64,000 nucleotides of DNA. Source: Phytoseiulus persimilis (lineage: Eukaryota; Arthropoda; Arachnida; Mesostigmata; Phytoseiidae). The notes under the pieces are model-generated. The model saw only the letters and a program-made list of their open reading frames with translations, was not told where the DNA came from and ran no database searches. The stretch's first letter is position 1; each line of letters begins with the position of its first letter. Below, piece by piece: positions 1-10,760 of the stretch. Both the position numbers and the translations under genes were made by a program. Location of the stretch: positions 22,130,745 through 22,194,744 of the forward strand of contig CM075102.1 in assembly GCA_037576195.1 (NCBI GenBank), written 5' to 3'.

Positions 1-147
1 GGCAGACAATCCGTGTCGAAGTCGCTACGAGCATCTGTCGCACATTCTCAACAATCCCCGCTTCAGCCGGGGTCAGTTCTCTACGGAAGAAGTGGGAACC
101 ATTTTCCAGAAAGGTACCTGCCACAGTCACCATTCAGTGTTTTGCGT
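1..147 (+). CDS. 3' part of an internal exon of an upstream gene, clip-domain-like
   Basis: Reading from base 2 gives an uninterrupted frame that begins ADNPCRSRYEHLSHILNN and contains GTIFQKGTC and SVFCVEK. It ends at AAAG followed by GTGAGT, a good splice donor. The spacing of cysteines, with an HLSHILNN segment after the first Cys and a TC...FC pair near the end, recalls arthropod clip domains of serine proteases. However, the usual third Cys position holds His and the terminal CC pair reads CV, so the assignment is tentative. If the donor is not used the frame closes quickly as GEL-stop at about 164. A downstream acceptor before TGCTCATTGG (about 207) would add about ten residues and stop near 233. 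The start of the gene lies outside the window. An AATAAA at 325-330 could be its polyadenylation signal. Confidence 0.4.
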
Positions 148-324
148 CGAGAAAGGTGAGTTGTAAGTTTCGTACCGAATTTGTCAAGCGAACGTTCATC
201 CTAACAGTGCTCATTGGGTCGATATCCAGCTGCCGATAGCTCCAAAAACCTTGCAAATGATTCCCAGTGCCGATAATGGATTGCACAAACTAAGATCGGG
301 TCAATTTCGTCGGAACAATCAGAG

Positions 325-330
325 AATAAA
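325..330 (+). promoter_or_regulatory. possible polyadenylation signal
   Basis: A canonical AATAAA lies about 100 bases upstream of the next gene's start codon and downstream of the exon that enters from the left edge. It could end that upstream transcript. A single hexamer has little weight alone. Confidence 0.25.
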
Positions 331-432
331 ACCTCGGCTATACCATATCGATGTTCAGCCACCATCCAGATTAACCAAGATGGTGCTCTAGGCTCAGCTT
401 GGATTGGGTCTCAGTTCTTCCAGGCTTGAAAC

Positions 433-3400
433 ATGCGAGGTCACCTCTCGGTCGTATGGAGCTTGATGCTGTTGTTGCCGGCGCAATTGCAAGCAAAACT
501 CGGCCATCAGATTGATGAAATCTCAACGAGGGAGGAGTTCTGCGTTGAGAGGCTCCATGACCATCTGTCCAGACCGGTGGCCTTGGAGATCATCGACGGA
601 GACGTGCTCATCGGCGAGCATAGGGGTAAGCTTGCCAAGTGAATCGTGAGGTCGGGAGATGGAAGATTTCGTGGAGGCAAGTCTTTGTAGCTCTGTGAGA
701 ACTGGGAAATGCGCGACGGATGCCGAGGGAGGATGATCGATAGAGCGTTTTTCGCGAATCTTGGGGTACTGCACTGGCAATGGATTGCAGCAGCAAGGTG
801 ATCCCTCACTCCCGAGCGCTTCTTTTCATCGCCCCGATGTTCCGGTCATCCACGATCTCTCAAAGCAGGAATATATCGCTAGCGTAGAGATCGGCGTCCG
901 TAACACTCCGTCATGTAGCCGCCGTCATGCCATCGCGGCATTGGAACGTGGTGTCGTCATTTCATCTCGGTATCGTATTCCGTGATCCGGGATACTAAGT
1001 CTGATGACGCAAGTGACGAGAAGAGCATTCCAGTATTTGAGAAGCTCGGAGTCTTCATTCATCTCAACCGACCCCGTTCCTCGCTCGCCGAATCAAAGTA
1101 GCATTTCGTGGTTTGTCAGAGCGGTTTGTTGGCGAGCAACTAGTCGACTGGCTCCTAGGGCTGACAGCCATTCATTTCACTTAGGGAGGATCCAACGTCT
1201 GAATCTTAATACGGGAATCGTCTCAGACGTGGTAGATCTTTCGGGCCGTTTGCTCACTTCAAAATCATGGATGGATCACCGCGGACTCCTCTCCCTTCTC
1301 GTTGTCGAAACGTGAGTGGAAGCATCGCGCACGAATGCTGCGGTCAGAACGACACGGCTGTAAATGGAAAGCGACCGAGTCTCACCGACGAGACAGATTT
1401 AGTCATACTCTGCTTCTGCACGTACGGCGTATATTTGCAACATACATGTCGACTTTCCGCACGTGGTTTAATGTCTTATTCTTCTCGTTCCTATCTCAGC
1501 AATGAGGTTGCCCAGCCGAGGCGCACTTTGCTGCTCACATCGAGCAGGACCAGCACGGATCCAGACGCGAACCACGACACAGTAGTAACTGCCATCCCTT
1601 TTGACGAAAATGTAGGTGTGCTGAGCTCTCATGATCACCTCCCTAAAACTCAGAATGTGAGCTTGATCTGTGCCCCTCCTTCGCGGAGCCGGATCACCTT
1701 ACTGTCGCCTCTATATCGAGCATTCGCTAACCGTCCTGGTTGCATGGAGGATGTCGTATCAAACGCACCATATCCATGAGAACGGACCAGGAGAGCCATC
1801 GACTCTTCCCGTCGGAAGTTCAAACACAGTGAGTTCGGAAATGTTCTCTTCAGGGAAAACTGGACGCGGAGAAGGAATATGAACTGACCAGGGTCAGCCA
1901 GCCAAGCGATCGCTACAACGGGGGTCAGCTTCTCGCTGAGTTGGATAAAGGCTTCCTTTACCTTACGACTGGAGATGGTGCGATGAAATATCAACAATCT
2001 AAAAGGTTCAATCTTGCTTCATGGCGATCTCCTAAAAATTTTCGGTGACATGAGACAACTCGAGTCATATCTGATTCGCGAGAGACAGTCGTGCTTTCGA
2101 GTAGATCCAGGGAGTCGTAACTCTCAGGATCCAATGGTGAATGCTGAGGGTAAGGATGAGCAGGCAGTCGAGTTGGCGGAGAAATCCTCCTACCGAAAGA
2201 ATTGTTGTTGTTTCCCAGGTTCGACATGACTTCTCCGAACGGTAAGATTCTTCGAATGAAAATCTTGCTACCACTGTCAACGGAGCCCGAGAGCAAGATC
2301 TCTCTCCGCGAACGGAGCATTTTCGCGAGCGGCTTCAGAAACCCATGGCGATGCGCTCTCGACACGAGAGGGAAATCGAAAGGTATGCCTGTACTCTAGA
2401 ATAGCTCGACCTAATCTTCCCGTTGGAAGAAACGCTGAAATCGAAGTGACCGCGTTCACTCATCTGAGAATGCGTAACACCCCTATTTGAGGATACTAAG
2501 TAAAAGAGAGACAACAGATGTACGCGGCGAAGTATCGAGCTCAACGTCGCCCGCGACTGACTGAGAAAATGCCGTCGGGGAGAAGATACAAATGTCAACG
2601 CTCCTTTCGAGTCAGAGAATCCGGATTTTCTTCCGAGTGATTCCTGTCAATGTGCAGCACTGTAATATTATTTCGAAGCACCATATCCGAGACCCCATGC
2701 TTCATTCCAACCCGCGATGCGAACGCTTTCTCAAAAGATGATACGACTTCATCGATCTATGCCACCACTACACATCCGCCTACATGTGCGCCAAGTCGTT
2801 TTCACCACGGATTGAATATTCTTGGAACCACTAGAATGGACAGAGTTCTGAACCCCGGCTCTGTGGATCTTCTTGTTAGCTTTGCGCCGGATTTTACAGT
2901 AAGACTTGCACATGGTCGATGACGATAACTAGAGCTGAGAAGTTCGCGCATTATTCATCAATAGAGACGCCACATGACCGGACATTTTTTTCATGAAAAC
3001 CGGACATGGTCCGGACAGGACATCAGTGCCGAAACCGGACATCAAACCGGACATTTCCAGGTCCACCAATTTATATGACTGGGAGGGGCTCAAGCCTCGA
3101 TGTGTTTCCCTCATTCCATGCAGCATTGATAAGTCTCAAGTAATAGGATGAGAAGTCAGAGTGAACTTCACTCTCTCTTCGATTAAATCCAACATCTGTT
3201 CCTCTGGGCACCGTTTTTTTTTTATCAGGATCTTCTTCAAGTTCGAGTATCTAGAGGGACTTCGCTCGGAGTACTCCCCGACATAATGTCATTCGAGCAT
3301 GGCGGAGCGTATTTTCAGTTTTTTTCTTCTGGTCTTTATATGTCTTCACGTGGGAAACTCAGGCTTTGAAACCGCCAAGGGGGGGGGGGGACGCTAGCTA

Positions 3401-5590
3401 TGCTCGCACGGTGGTTCGCGCCGGCAACTTTCTCATCACCGTAAGTCCGCTAGCCGACGAAACAGCGGTCTGTGAAGACGGCGTTCAACCGTCCGCGGGC
3501 GCTCTCTAACGCCGAATTCTCTCTAGAGCAGGACATTTGCTCCCGGAAGGGCTTGGAGTCGAGCTGGGTTTCCTTCGATCTCTCAACAATGGAGAATTAT
3601 CTTCATGGACTTCGTACCTCGGACGTTTTCTCCCGAAATCCCAGAATACGGCCATTTTCCCCTGAAATCCCGGAAACCGGACGGGCAAGGACATGTCCGG
3701 TCGTGTGGCGTCTCTAGTCATTATTCATCAATGCATAGATCCATGGGGAAACGCATTCATAGAATGATGAATTAGGCATCATTGTCACTATAACTGACAA
3801 ATTCAGCCATCAGAGACTCATCTACAAATCTACCTAGAAGGATAGGTCCGAGGTTGAAAACAATGAATTCTTGATCTCCCTAGCTCTAATAATAGTGACT
3901 ACTTCTAATGATATTTAACGATGACGACACAAGCCACGATGACGAGGAAGGAATCGGCTTGCGCCATGACTCTTGAGGTGTTAGATCGTGAGAATCGCCT
4001 GCGATCAATCGCGGTGTATACGGTTGCTCTCGAGACACGTTAAAGTTGAGAGAATCAGAAAAAACGTTTTCTCGGATTTTTCAGGCAAAACGCAGTTCTT
4101 CTGCGGGGATACCGCAATCGACCCTCACCCGGAGGAAGAAATATTCTTGGTTCACCAAGGAAAGCGATATGGATTCCCGATCGCTGGTACGGACCAGCAT
4201 TACTTAGAAATATATGCCGAATCAGCCGTTCCCGGAAATGAGCTGTTCATGAATCTTTGAGATACAGGGGAATATTGGCTCTGGTTCGATTTCCGATTCA
4301 ACTCCTCGTTTCTCGGGGGAGTATTGAATCCGCTGTATTGAATCATGAGATGGAAGCAGCGCAGACCCCTGGAGAAACGCACGGAAACTTACGAGATTTA
4401 CACGTTGCTCTCGCTGACTCCTCCGACCAATATTGTCCGTGGCCTCGCTCGCTGAATATTGTTATTACTTATCGGACTTCTCAATTCGTCATGAATTCCA
4501 GATTCAGGAGCAGAAGATGAACAAGCCATCTACAAGTACCAGCTGGAAACTGGGGCAGCTATTGTAGGTGGAAAGGTCTATAAAGGGGATGGGCTGTCAG
4601 CTCTGAACGACACTTTCGTATTCGGGGATTATGTCAGCGTAAGTAACTCGTTGCTCCAAAGCCTGCCAGAGAGCAGAAATTCTTCACCTCACCGATGAGC
4701 TCTCAAACACTCCCGGAATCGGAATTAAAACTATTACCTTATCGGAACTAGACCCTGCACTCTGTAGTACGGAATACGGCTGATTTCCGAAAATACGGTG
4801 CGTATTATAATACGGACCGTACTCATAATACGGTCCGTACTGTAATACGGCGCTACGGACCGTATTATTGATACGGCATCCGAGTCTGAGACCGTACTCC
4901 GTACTACGGTACGGTCCGTATCAATGATAGGTTCCGTAGCGCCGTATTACAGGCGGGCCGTATTATGAGTACGGTCCGTTTTACCGTAACACGGTACGTT
5001 CCGTATTAAAATACGGACCGTATTTTCGGAAATTAGCCGTATTCCGTACTACGGAGTGCAGGGTCTAATCGGAACTCCGCATGGTGGGTCGTACGCTATA
5101 GGCTGAATGCTTGAGCTTGCTTTCCTCCCAAATGTAGGGGAAGATTTTCGCTCTCTCGGAAGCCTCCACCGGCATCTGGACAGCGAACGCCCTCCGAGTG
5201 ACGAATTACTGCTCAACTCCAACGACAGCAAAGTTGCACATAGTAGCTTTCGCTGAAAACCATTCCGGTGAGTGGATGACATCCGTCTTACGAAAACAGG
5301 TTCCACTAGTGTCGGTGTCGCTGAAAGGAGTCTCTCATTCCCGCTGAGGTTGACGATCTGAGCGCCAGTGCAATGCTGGAACGAGATGATCCGAGGACGA
5401 CTCTATCCTAGATTCCACTCTTTTACCAGGCGATCTACTCATTCTCGCTGACGACGCGACTCGAGACGGATCTCAGAGAGGCATGATTGTGAAGCTCAGA
5501 CAGGTCTCTAGCGCCCCAAAGCTCTTCGCCAGTTACGGAAACCTCGTAGCGATCGCTCTCTTATTCTGTTTCGTAAATTACGCTATGTGA
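433..5590 (+). CDS. HHIP-like / glucose-sorbosone dehydrogenase family protein, nine exons
   Basis: Exons are 433-625, 1185-1311, 1500-1611, 1854-2044, 2219-2382, 4085-4186, 4508-4638, 5138-5267 and 5430-5590. Every intron is GT-AG and the phases match, giving 436 residues. Residues 1-21 form a signal peptide (SVVWSLMLLLPAQLQA). GSDH motifs follow in the family order: FCVERLHDHLSRPVALE and DVLIGEHRG (about 36-65), DHRGLLS (95-101), YNGGQLL (165-171), FLYLTTGDG (178-186), NGKILRM (215-221), FASGFRNPWR (243-252), FFCGD...PEEEIFLVHQGKRYGFP (exon 6), IVGGKVYKGD and VFGDYVS (exon 7), then GKIFALSEASTGIW and SG-DLLILADD (exons 8-9). The tail, NLVAIALLFCFVNYAM, is hydrophobic and suggests a GPI signal or membrane anchor. 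Bacterial aldose sugar dehydrogenases have a similar length; vertebrate HHIPL proteins are longer and carry extra domains that are absent here. The catalytic His of HNGGQ is Tyr165. Introns 5 and 7 contain transposons. No AATAAA is seen just downstream. Confidence 0.87.
2963..3718. mobile_element. non-autonomous DNA transposon (copy 1) in intron 5, 14-bp target duplication
   Basis: The element starts AGAGACGCCACATGACCGG and ends with the inverse, CCGGTCGTGTGGCGTCTCT, plus AGT. It is flanked by identical 14-base direct repeats CATTATTCATCAAT at 2949-2962 and 3719-3732. The ends carry several copies of an ACCGGACAT motif, a subterminal-repeat design typical of DNA transposons. No transposase frame is visible in its 756 bases. 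A run of twelve G lies at 3379-3390. A second, longer copy is at 20864-21938. The superfamily is unassigned; the long duplication argues against simple hAT or Tc1 types, and the three extra bases at the right end leave the exact border uncertain. Confidence 0.8.
4749..5067. mobile_element. foldback MITE, hAT-like, in intron 7
   Basis: The 319 bases begin TAGACCCTGCACTC and end GAGTGCAGGGTCTA, and the two halves are inverted copies over most of their length, rich in the word TACGG/CCGTA. The element is flanked by the perfect 8-base direct repeat ATCGGAAC at 4741-4748 and 5068-5075. An 8-bp duplication with TAG...CTA ends fits the hAT superfamily. It contains no coding frame and sits inside the intron between exons 7 and 8 of the GSDH-like gene. 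Confidence 0.88.
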
Positions 5591-8529
5591 GCTTAGCAAG
5601 CACCAGGAGACCAGGCAAGCCGTTGGAAGCCGTCAAGGAAACATTCCAGTCCGGATGGCCAGGCTGAAGTCATCATGCTCAAGCTGGCGAGCGGATCCAT
5701 CCAACGAATTCAGTCCCGAGAAAGATCTCGACTCTCAGATGTGAATACCCCAATCGCCTCTGCAGATCCTGGAACGCACTCCCTTCCCATTCTCACAAAA
5801 ATAGTAATATGATAGTATCACGGTGTCGTCATCGTTTTGCGAGTTTTTGCGAGCAAGAGAAACCATTGCCGTGAGCCGCGCTGCAGTGAGACCGTTCTGC
5901 TCGCGCGTCAAAGCCAGGCTTTCAGCTTGGCCCACAAGTGATGAGATTGACCAGCCCACTCAGACAGAGATTCTGCTCCCGAGCCAGCATCTTCTGACAC
6001 CACCGAAGATTCCTTCTGAGTTGAAGCACGGTGGTTAAGACATTTGAGTAAAAAATAGCCATACTAGGAACCGGAGGCCTCCGACGTGGGATTGTGGATC
6101 TCTCTCTTGGGTTATCGTCTTCGAGTACATGCGGAATTCTTAAGACGGATTTTAGCGACGCGGAGCACGAAGGTTATCGATTGATTATGATGGATACTTC
6201 CTCTTGCGCCCTGACTTCCTCATGACGATCAAGGCGGGTGTGGTGAGTTTTCATTGCTGTGATACTTGTACCGTGGGTTCCCCATAACCAGTGGAACTTC
6301 TCACGGGAAGTCAGAGGTTTTCCACACAGGAGGTTCTTGATACGAGAAGGTGGTCTCCGATTTTCCGGCTTTTCAGCAGGCGCGAATCTCGCGTAGCTTC
6401 AGGCGCCTTGCGTGGCACTTCGTCGGGTGTCGGTCGAAATGGCTCATGCTTCCTGGAACTTGAACAGCTTGAACAAGTTCTGTGAATGCATCGCTATACA
6501 GAGCTTAGCGTTGGGGAATCTGAGGCGATCATCGACTCCAATTTTGAGGTTCAAATCGTCACAATATTTTACAAATTCTTCTCACGAGATTCCGAATCGA
6601 AATTGAGGAAGCACAGGAGGAGTCGTACATCGATGATGGGTCTCGCGAGTGAACGAAACAGGAATGATAAACCTATCCTTGCCCGAATTTTCAAAACCAG
6701 TCTGCCCTTCACGAATCGAGTGCGCGCGCATTCTTTTCCTCCACCCTCTGCAATCGCAGAAAAGTTCACACAAAACGTATCATTTCACGGAGCGCGAAAG
6801 ACTTCCCGTTGGCCTCCCCGCTCTAATATAGGGGTCGAGCGACTTCTGAAAGAATGGGAGATTCCATTCCTTGTGACCCGAGCTCTGTCGGAGCGTTACA
6901 TAGGTTCAGTTTCGACTTGACCCGTTGTGAGCGAATACTCGCTTAGCGGTGCCGGTCTCTGTCGCTCCCTGTTCACCTCGATTCTGAGTGCAGGAAAGAT
7001 AGTATGCGATCGTTGCGCTCAAAACCGATGAATTCGACTACTGTTAGAATGGTGACCACGTGAAATGCAATATTTCGAGCGGTATTCGATAGCTTCTTCT
7101 CCCGAATCTACATCGGGGGAGAAAAACTGCCGTTCGAATTCAGCCCAAAAGTTCCTGTATTTGGTCCTGGATGCATCCCTCGTCGCTGTGGCACGTTACG
7201 TCACCACGCGTCACCTCCCGAAGTTGCAGTGATGGCGAGTGAAAACACGAGGAGAACCAGCTCGGAAAGGGTTTGCAGGCTTTCGAGGCAACTGCCGACT
7301 CTTTCCGATGCCAGGATCGATTCCGCTGAGATCGATCAGCTCGGATCAACCATGAGCAGAATTCGATCAACGCCGTCAGCTTCACGCAACTTGAGTCAGG
7401 ATTCACGGCCTGAGAGCTTGCGATGATCCAAAAACCGGTCGCAAGATCCGGTCGATTCCTTTGAAAGTTTTTTTCAGCGTTTCCCAGCAAAAGGCCGATT
7501 AGTTTCCAGCTCTCCAATCTCCGCACGGTCACCATTAGCTAAGTTCCAAGCTATTGCGTCGACCGTTCGCGTTGGATAATTATTGAGTTGCGCGAAGTTG
7601 AGTTTTGATAGAATAGCTGAGTTTTTCAACAAAAGTCGGGCGAACGATGTTTATCATGAAATTCAAATCCTCGTCGTCTCACAGTCGCACGTGCAAATTC
7701 TGATGAGTCCAGAGTAAGCGCTTCGGTGATTCCTCCAGTTGAACTTGATTCTTCTGAATCCAGCCTCACCAAGAAGAGACTCGGAACTCCATTCTCAGAC
7801 GGAATGGTTTGAAGGACAAGAGCACTCTTGGGAACAAGATCGAGAACCATGAAAATTCCGTAACGATCTGGAAACTCAAAGACGAGCTTGATGGATACAA
7901 AGGGAGAAGACACGCGAATGGCAATGTGAGATGACTCCCCGTACAGTTTCCCAAGTCAAAGCATTAGCGAGATTCCGGAACAAAAGCGTCCTATTCATTA
8001 GCGTTCCGCGAGTCTCGGTCCGGGACTCCGATTCAATAAATGAATGGTTTCTAGCTGAAGTTGAGAACACCCTGGCCCATAATAGAATTTCAGTGAGGAC
8101 GTTCCGCCGAGTCTCGCCCGAGCTAACGGAATTCCAAACTTTGAGCAGATGAATGAAGAGCGGCAAAAATTGTAAGAGAAAATCCGATCCGCATCGTTCC
8201 GCTTTGACGTCTGGCTTCTGCAGCGAATAAAACAGATGATCAACAGTCGAGTCAGCGTCCTCGCTGACGGAATCCCACGGTAGAAGGTTCCCGAAACCCT
8301 GACAGATGGCTCAATTCTGGATCTCTGATAATCGATTCGAGGACATTGAACGGGAGGTGATGATTTCGATTCTGAGCAAGCGATGGAGTTGAGAACGAAA
8401 GTCCCGTTCAGTCAGGTAGACATTCTGCGTCTTTTTCACCACACGTGCGAGATTTTTTCGCGGTCCGGGTTGCAATGTGATCTCATCCTGCAATAATACT
8501 GGAGTCCCAGCATGTCCTGAGGAGTCAGC
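5591..8529. other. no supported gene; unassigned open frames
   Basis: I recognise no protein family here. Short open frames occur on both strands. A possible exon, RRLSIDYDGYFLLRPDF..., runs between an acceptor ending TTTTAG near 6152 and a GTGAGT donor near 6240. Open frames at 6486-6920 plus (144 codons), 7140-7535 minus and 7626-7913 minus (starting MSSPFVSIKLVFEF) are not linked to anything known. No terminal repeats were seen. Confidence 0.3.
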
Positions 8530-8603
8530 CGACAACGAGAATCGAACCCACGGCGTCGTTCAGGCTCTCGGCTGTAACGCGGCAGCCATGCGCCGCTGCG
8601 ACG
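8530..8603 (-). repeat. tRNA-like sequence (tRNA pseudogene or SINE head)
   Basis: On the minus strand GGTTCGATTCT matches the Pol III B box (GGTTCGANNCC, one mismatch). About 45 bases before it, GTCGCAGCGGCGCATGGC resembles an A box. A T-stem of five pairs can be formed only with wobbles. The anticodon stem needs a bulge and the acceptor arms do not pair, so it is not a functional tRNA gene by inspection. Confidence 0.5.
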
Positions 8604-10032
8604 ATTCCTCCCTTCGCAGTCGACGTCCGTGATCGGTGTTTGATGGACATCAAGAGCAGAGAGGCGGAATGACTCCTACGACACAGGGATGGACTTCGGT
8701 CCGAGTGCTTCCGGTAGATCCTCTAAAGTGTAGAGCAGGCTTGGAATTCACTTAAACATGCATTTCCACATGGGACACCTATTCGGAGGATAAGACATCC
8801 ATCGTCTGAATCTATCACTGATTCGCCTCCGACAAGCCGAAGCCGCATGCAGATTGGCGGAAGTGACCTCGTGAGCTCATTTCTGGGGCTCGAAATGGAC
8901 TCGTGACGCTTCTCCCGTGAACATGTGTGACCGTTGAGCCGCCTCGAATCGGCCTTCCTCGGCTGTTATCGTATTTCAATCGCAGCGGAAGATGTGAAAC
9001 GATTTCGCCGAGAACTCGCATAACGTCGAGATTTCCGCTGAGAGTTCCTAGACCCGCCATGGCCACTCGAGTCAATGAACGACTCAGCCCGACGGAACGG
9101 CTAATCGAGTCGAGAATCCGATGTGTGGCGCGCTCCAAGGCTGACAAAGTCGTTCCGTTGAGTAACTTCATTATACACCCTTCAATCCATGACCGACAGT
9201 ATAACGGGAGCATCCGGGCGTCCAACGGACCGATGGGAGCAAAATCAAGCCCTCGATGATGACGCAGAACTCGGTTCAGGATTCTGGACCGTTGGACTCC
9301 ATGCAGCCAATGTTCCCTGCTGACCACGGTGATCACAACTCGAAGAGAGAAAGATCCTTCACGAGACGGCTTCGCGATGAATCGTTCTGCGAGTCATGGG
9401 TGTCAGGAGTCGTTTCGACCACTTGCTCGAAGAGGTTTTCGCTCGTGACCGGAGAGATAGAAGCCTAGAAAGCTTCTGGAAGCCCGAAATGAGAGACTAC
9501 CTAGTTCCCGGAATGAGGGCGATTGGCGAAAATGCAATGGACAGGCAATCGCAAGCGATGTCAGAGGAACGGGTACAGCTCGGCGTCCCCGAAGCTAATC
9601 CTCGCTGCGCTGGAAGCCGAACACGTCCTGTGCTCGCCAGAGGCGTTCTCTGGTTTGCTAGAGGACTTATAGCCGAGAATACTCGTGAAAGCCGTCTGAT
9701 GAAACCTGCGATGAGGGAAGGAAGAATCGCGTGGTCCGCAACCACTGTCACCAGGTTGCTCGAAACAATAGTTCACGAAACTGGCGTCACGGCACAGAAT
9801 GGGCAGAGAACCTGCTTCCCCGCGAGCTTGCTCGGAGCCGACTCGGACCAACGCGACACTCACTTTCTTGAAGCTGAAAATCCAAGGGTCGAGACATCAA
9901 CTAGACCTCCAGAGTAGAACTTTGCGAATGGGAACGAGAGACGGCGAGGTGTGGCAACTCAGCTGCCCAGAGGAACCTACCTGTCGACACCCATTTCTCA
10001 CTCAGGAGCTGACATGCTCCTACTTCACATAG
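8604..10032. other. no supported gene; possible site of a lost first exon of the pseudogene
   Basis: The stretch upstream of the decayed paralogue should hold the equivalent of GSDH exon 1. Around 9387-9468 a frame reads SFCESWVSGVV...SLVTGEIEA, which faintly resembles FCVERL...DVLIGEHRG of the intact gene, but the match is too weak to annotate. Overlapping open frames on both strands (8815-9336 minus, 9396-9917 plus) are unassigned. Confidence 0.25.
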
Positions 10033-10760
10033 ACCGAATTTCGAGCATAAATCTTGATACTGAAATTATCCCCGACGTGTTTGACCTTCTGAGCCGCCAG
10101 CTGTCTTCACAATCGCGAATGGACCACTGGGGACTTCTGTCGTCTTGTCGAGCCCACGCGAGTGAATCCGTCGCACTCATTAGTCACTATCAGACGTGTC
10201 ACGTCTGCAGGTTGGGATTGACCGTATGTCAACGTCTCCCTCATGGCATGCCACAAACAACGTTAGCATCGATTGATTGGTGCGATCGCTTCTGAACTCG
10301 ACCGCGCGGAGTTTCACCGGGAACGCAGCCCCTCATGCAGGAAAAGCCCAGGTCGAGAAGAAGAGAAGAGATTCGCTCTTCCAAGTTATATTTCCGCTGT
10401 TCCGACAGATCTCCCGCTCACGGATATTCAGAGCTCAGAACAGGGAATGTGAGCGTCCCGCATGAACCGGCTTCAGTATAGTTGGGCATTCTGTGCCGGA
10501 TGGGAACGGACAGAGTAAGGAGCACAATTGAAAGTAGCTCTATTGCCTCTCTCGTCCAATGAGTTCCATAGGGCTCTGAAGCTAGGGAAGGCTGGAGGAA
10601 GAGACGGAATACGAATCGAACCGAGTCAGTCAACCGGGTGATGGCTGCTAAAGCAGTCGATTTCTGACTCAATAGAGCAAAGACTTTCCCTGCTCAACGA
10701 CCGGACACGGTGTAATGAAGTATCAGCAATCTAAGAGGTTCGATTCTAGACGAGAGTGAC
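10033..10760 (+). pseudogene. decayed paralogue of the GSDH-like gene (exons 2-4 equivalents)
   Basis: Three blocks match the intact gene at 433-5590 in order and orientation. Block 1 (10033-10157) reads RISSINLDTEIIPDVFDLL then MDHWGLLS, against RIQRLNLNTGIVSDVVDL and MDHRGLLS. Its donor is GCGAGT instead of GTGAGT. Block 2 (10341-10448) starts QVEKKRR against EVAQPRR and ends at GGGAAT|GTGAGC, but needs a frameshift inside. Block 3 (from about 10574) reads GRLEEETEYESNRVSQP against GKLDAEKEYELTRVSQP, then meets TAA and TAG where YNGG...LDKG should be, and ends GVMKYQQSKRFD against GAMKYQQSKRFN. Introns are kept, so it arose by DNA duplication and not by retroposition. Homology stops near 10750. 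Confidence 0.75.

Noticed and set aside
3379..3390. G-runs (also 14428-14443 and 40864-40875) considered as G-quadruplex control elements
   Set aside because: They are single homopolymer runs inside repeats or unassigned DNA, with no link to a promoter.
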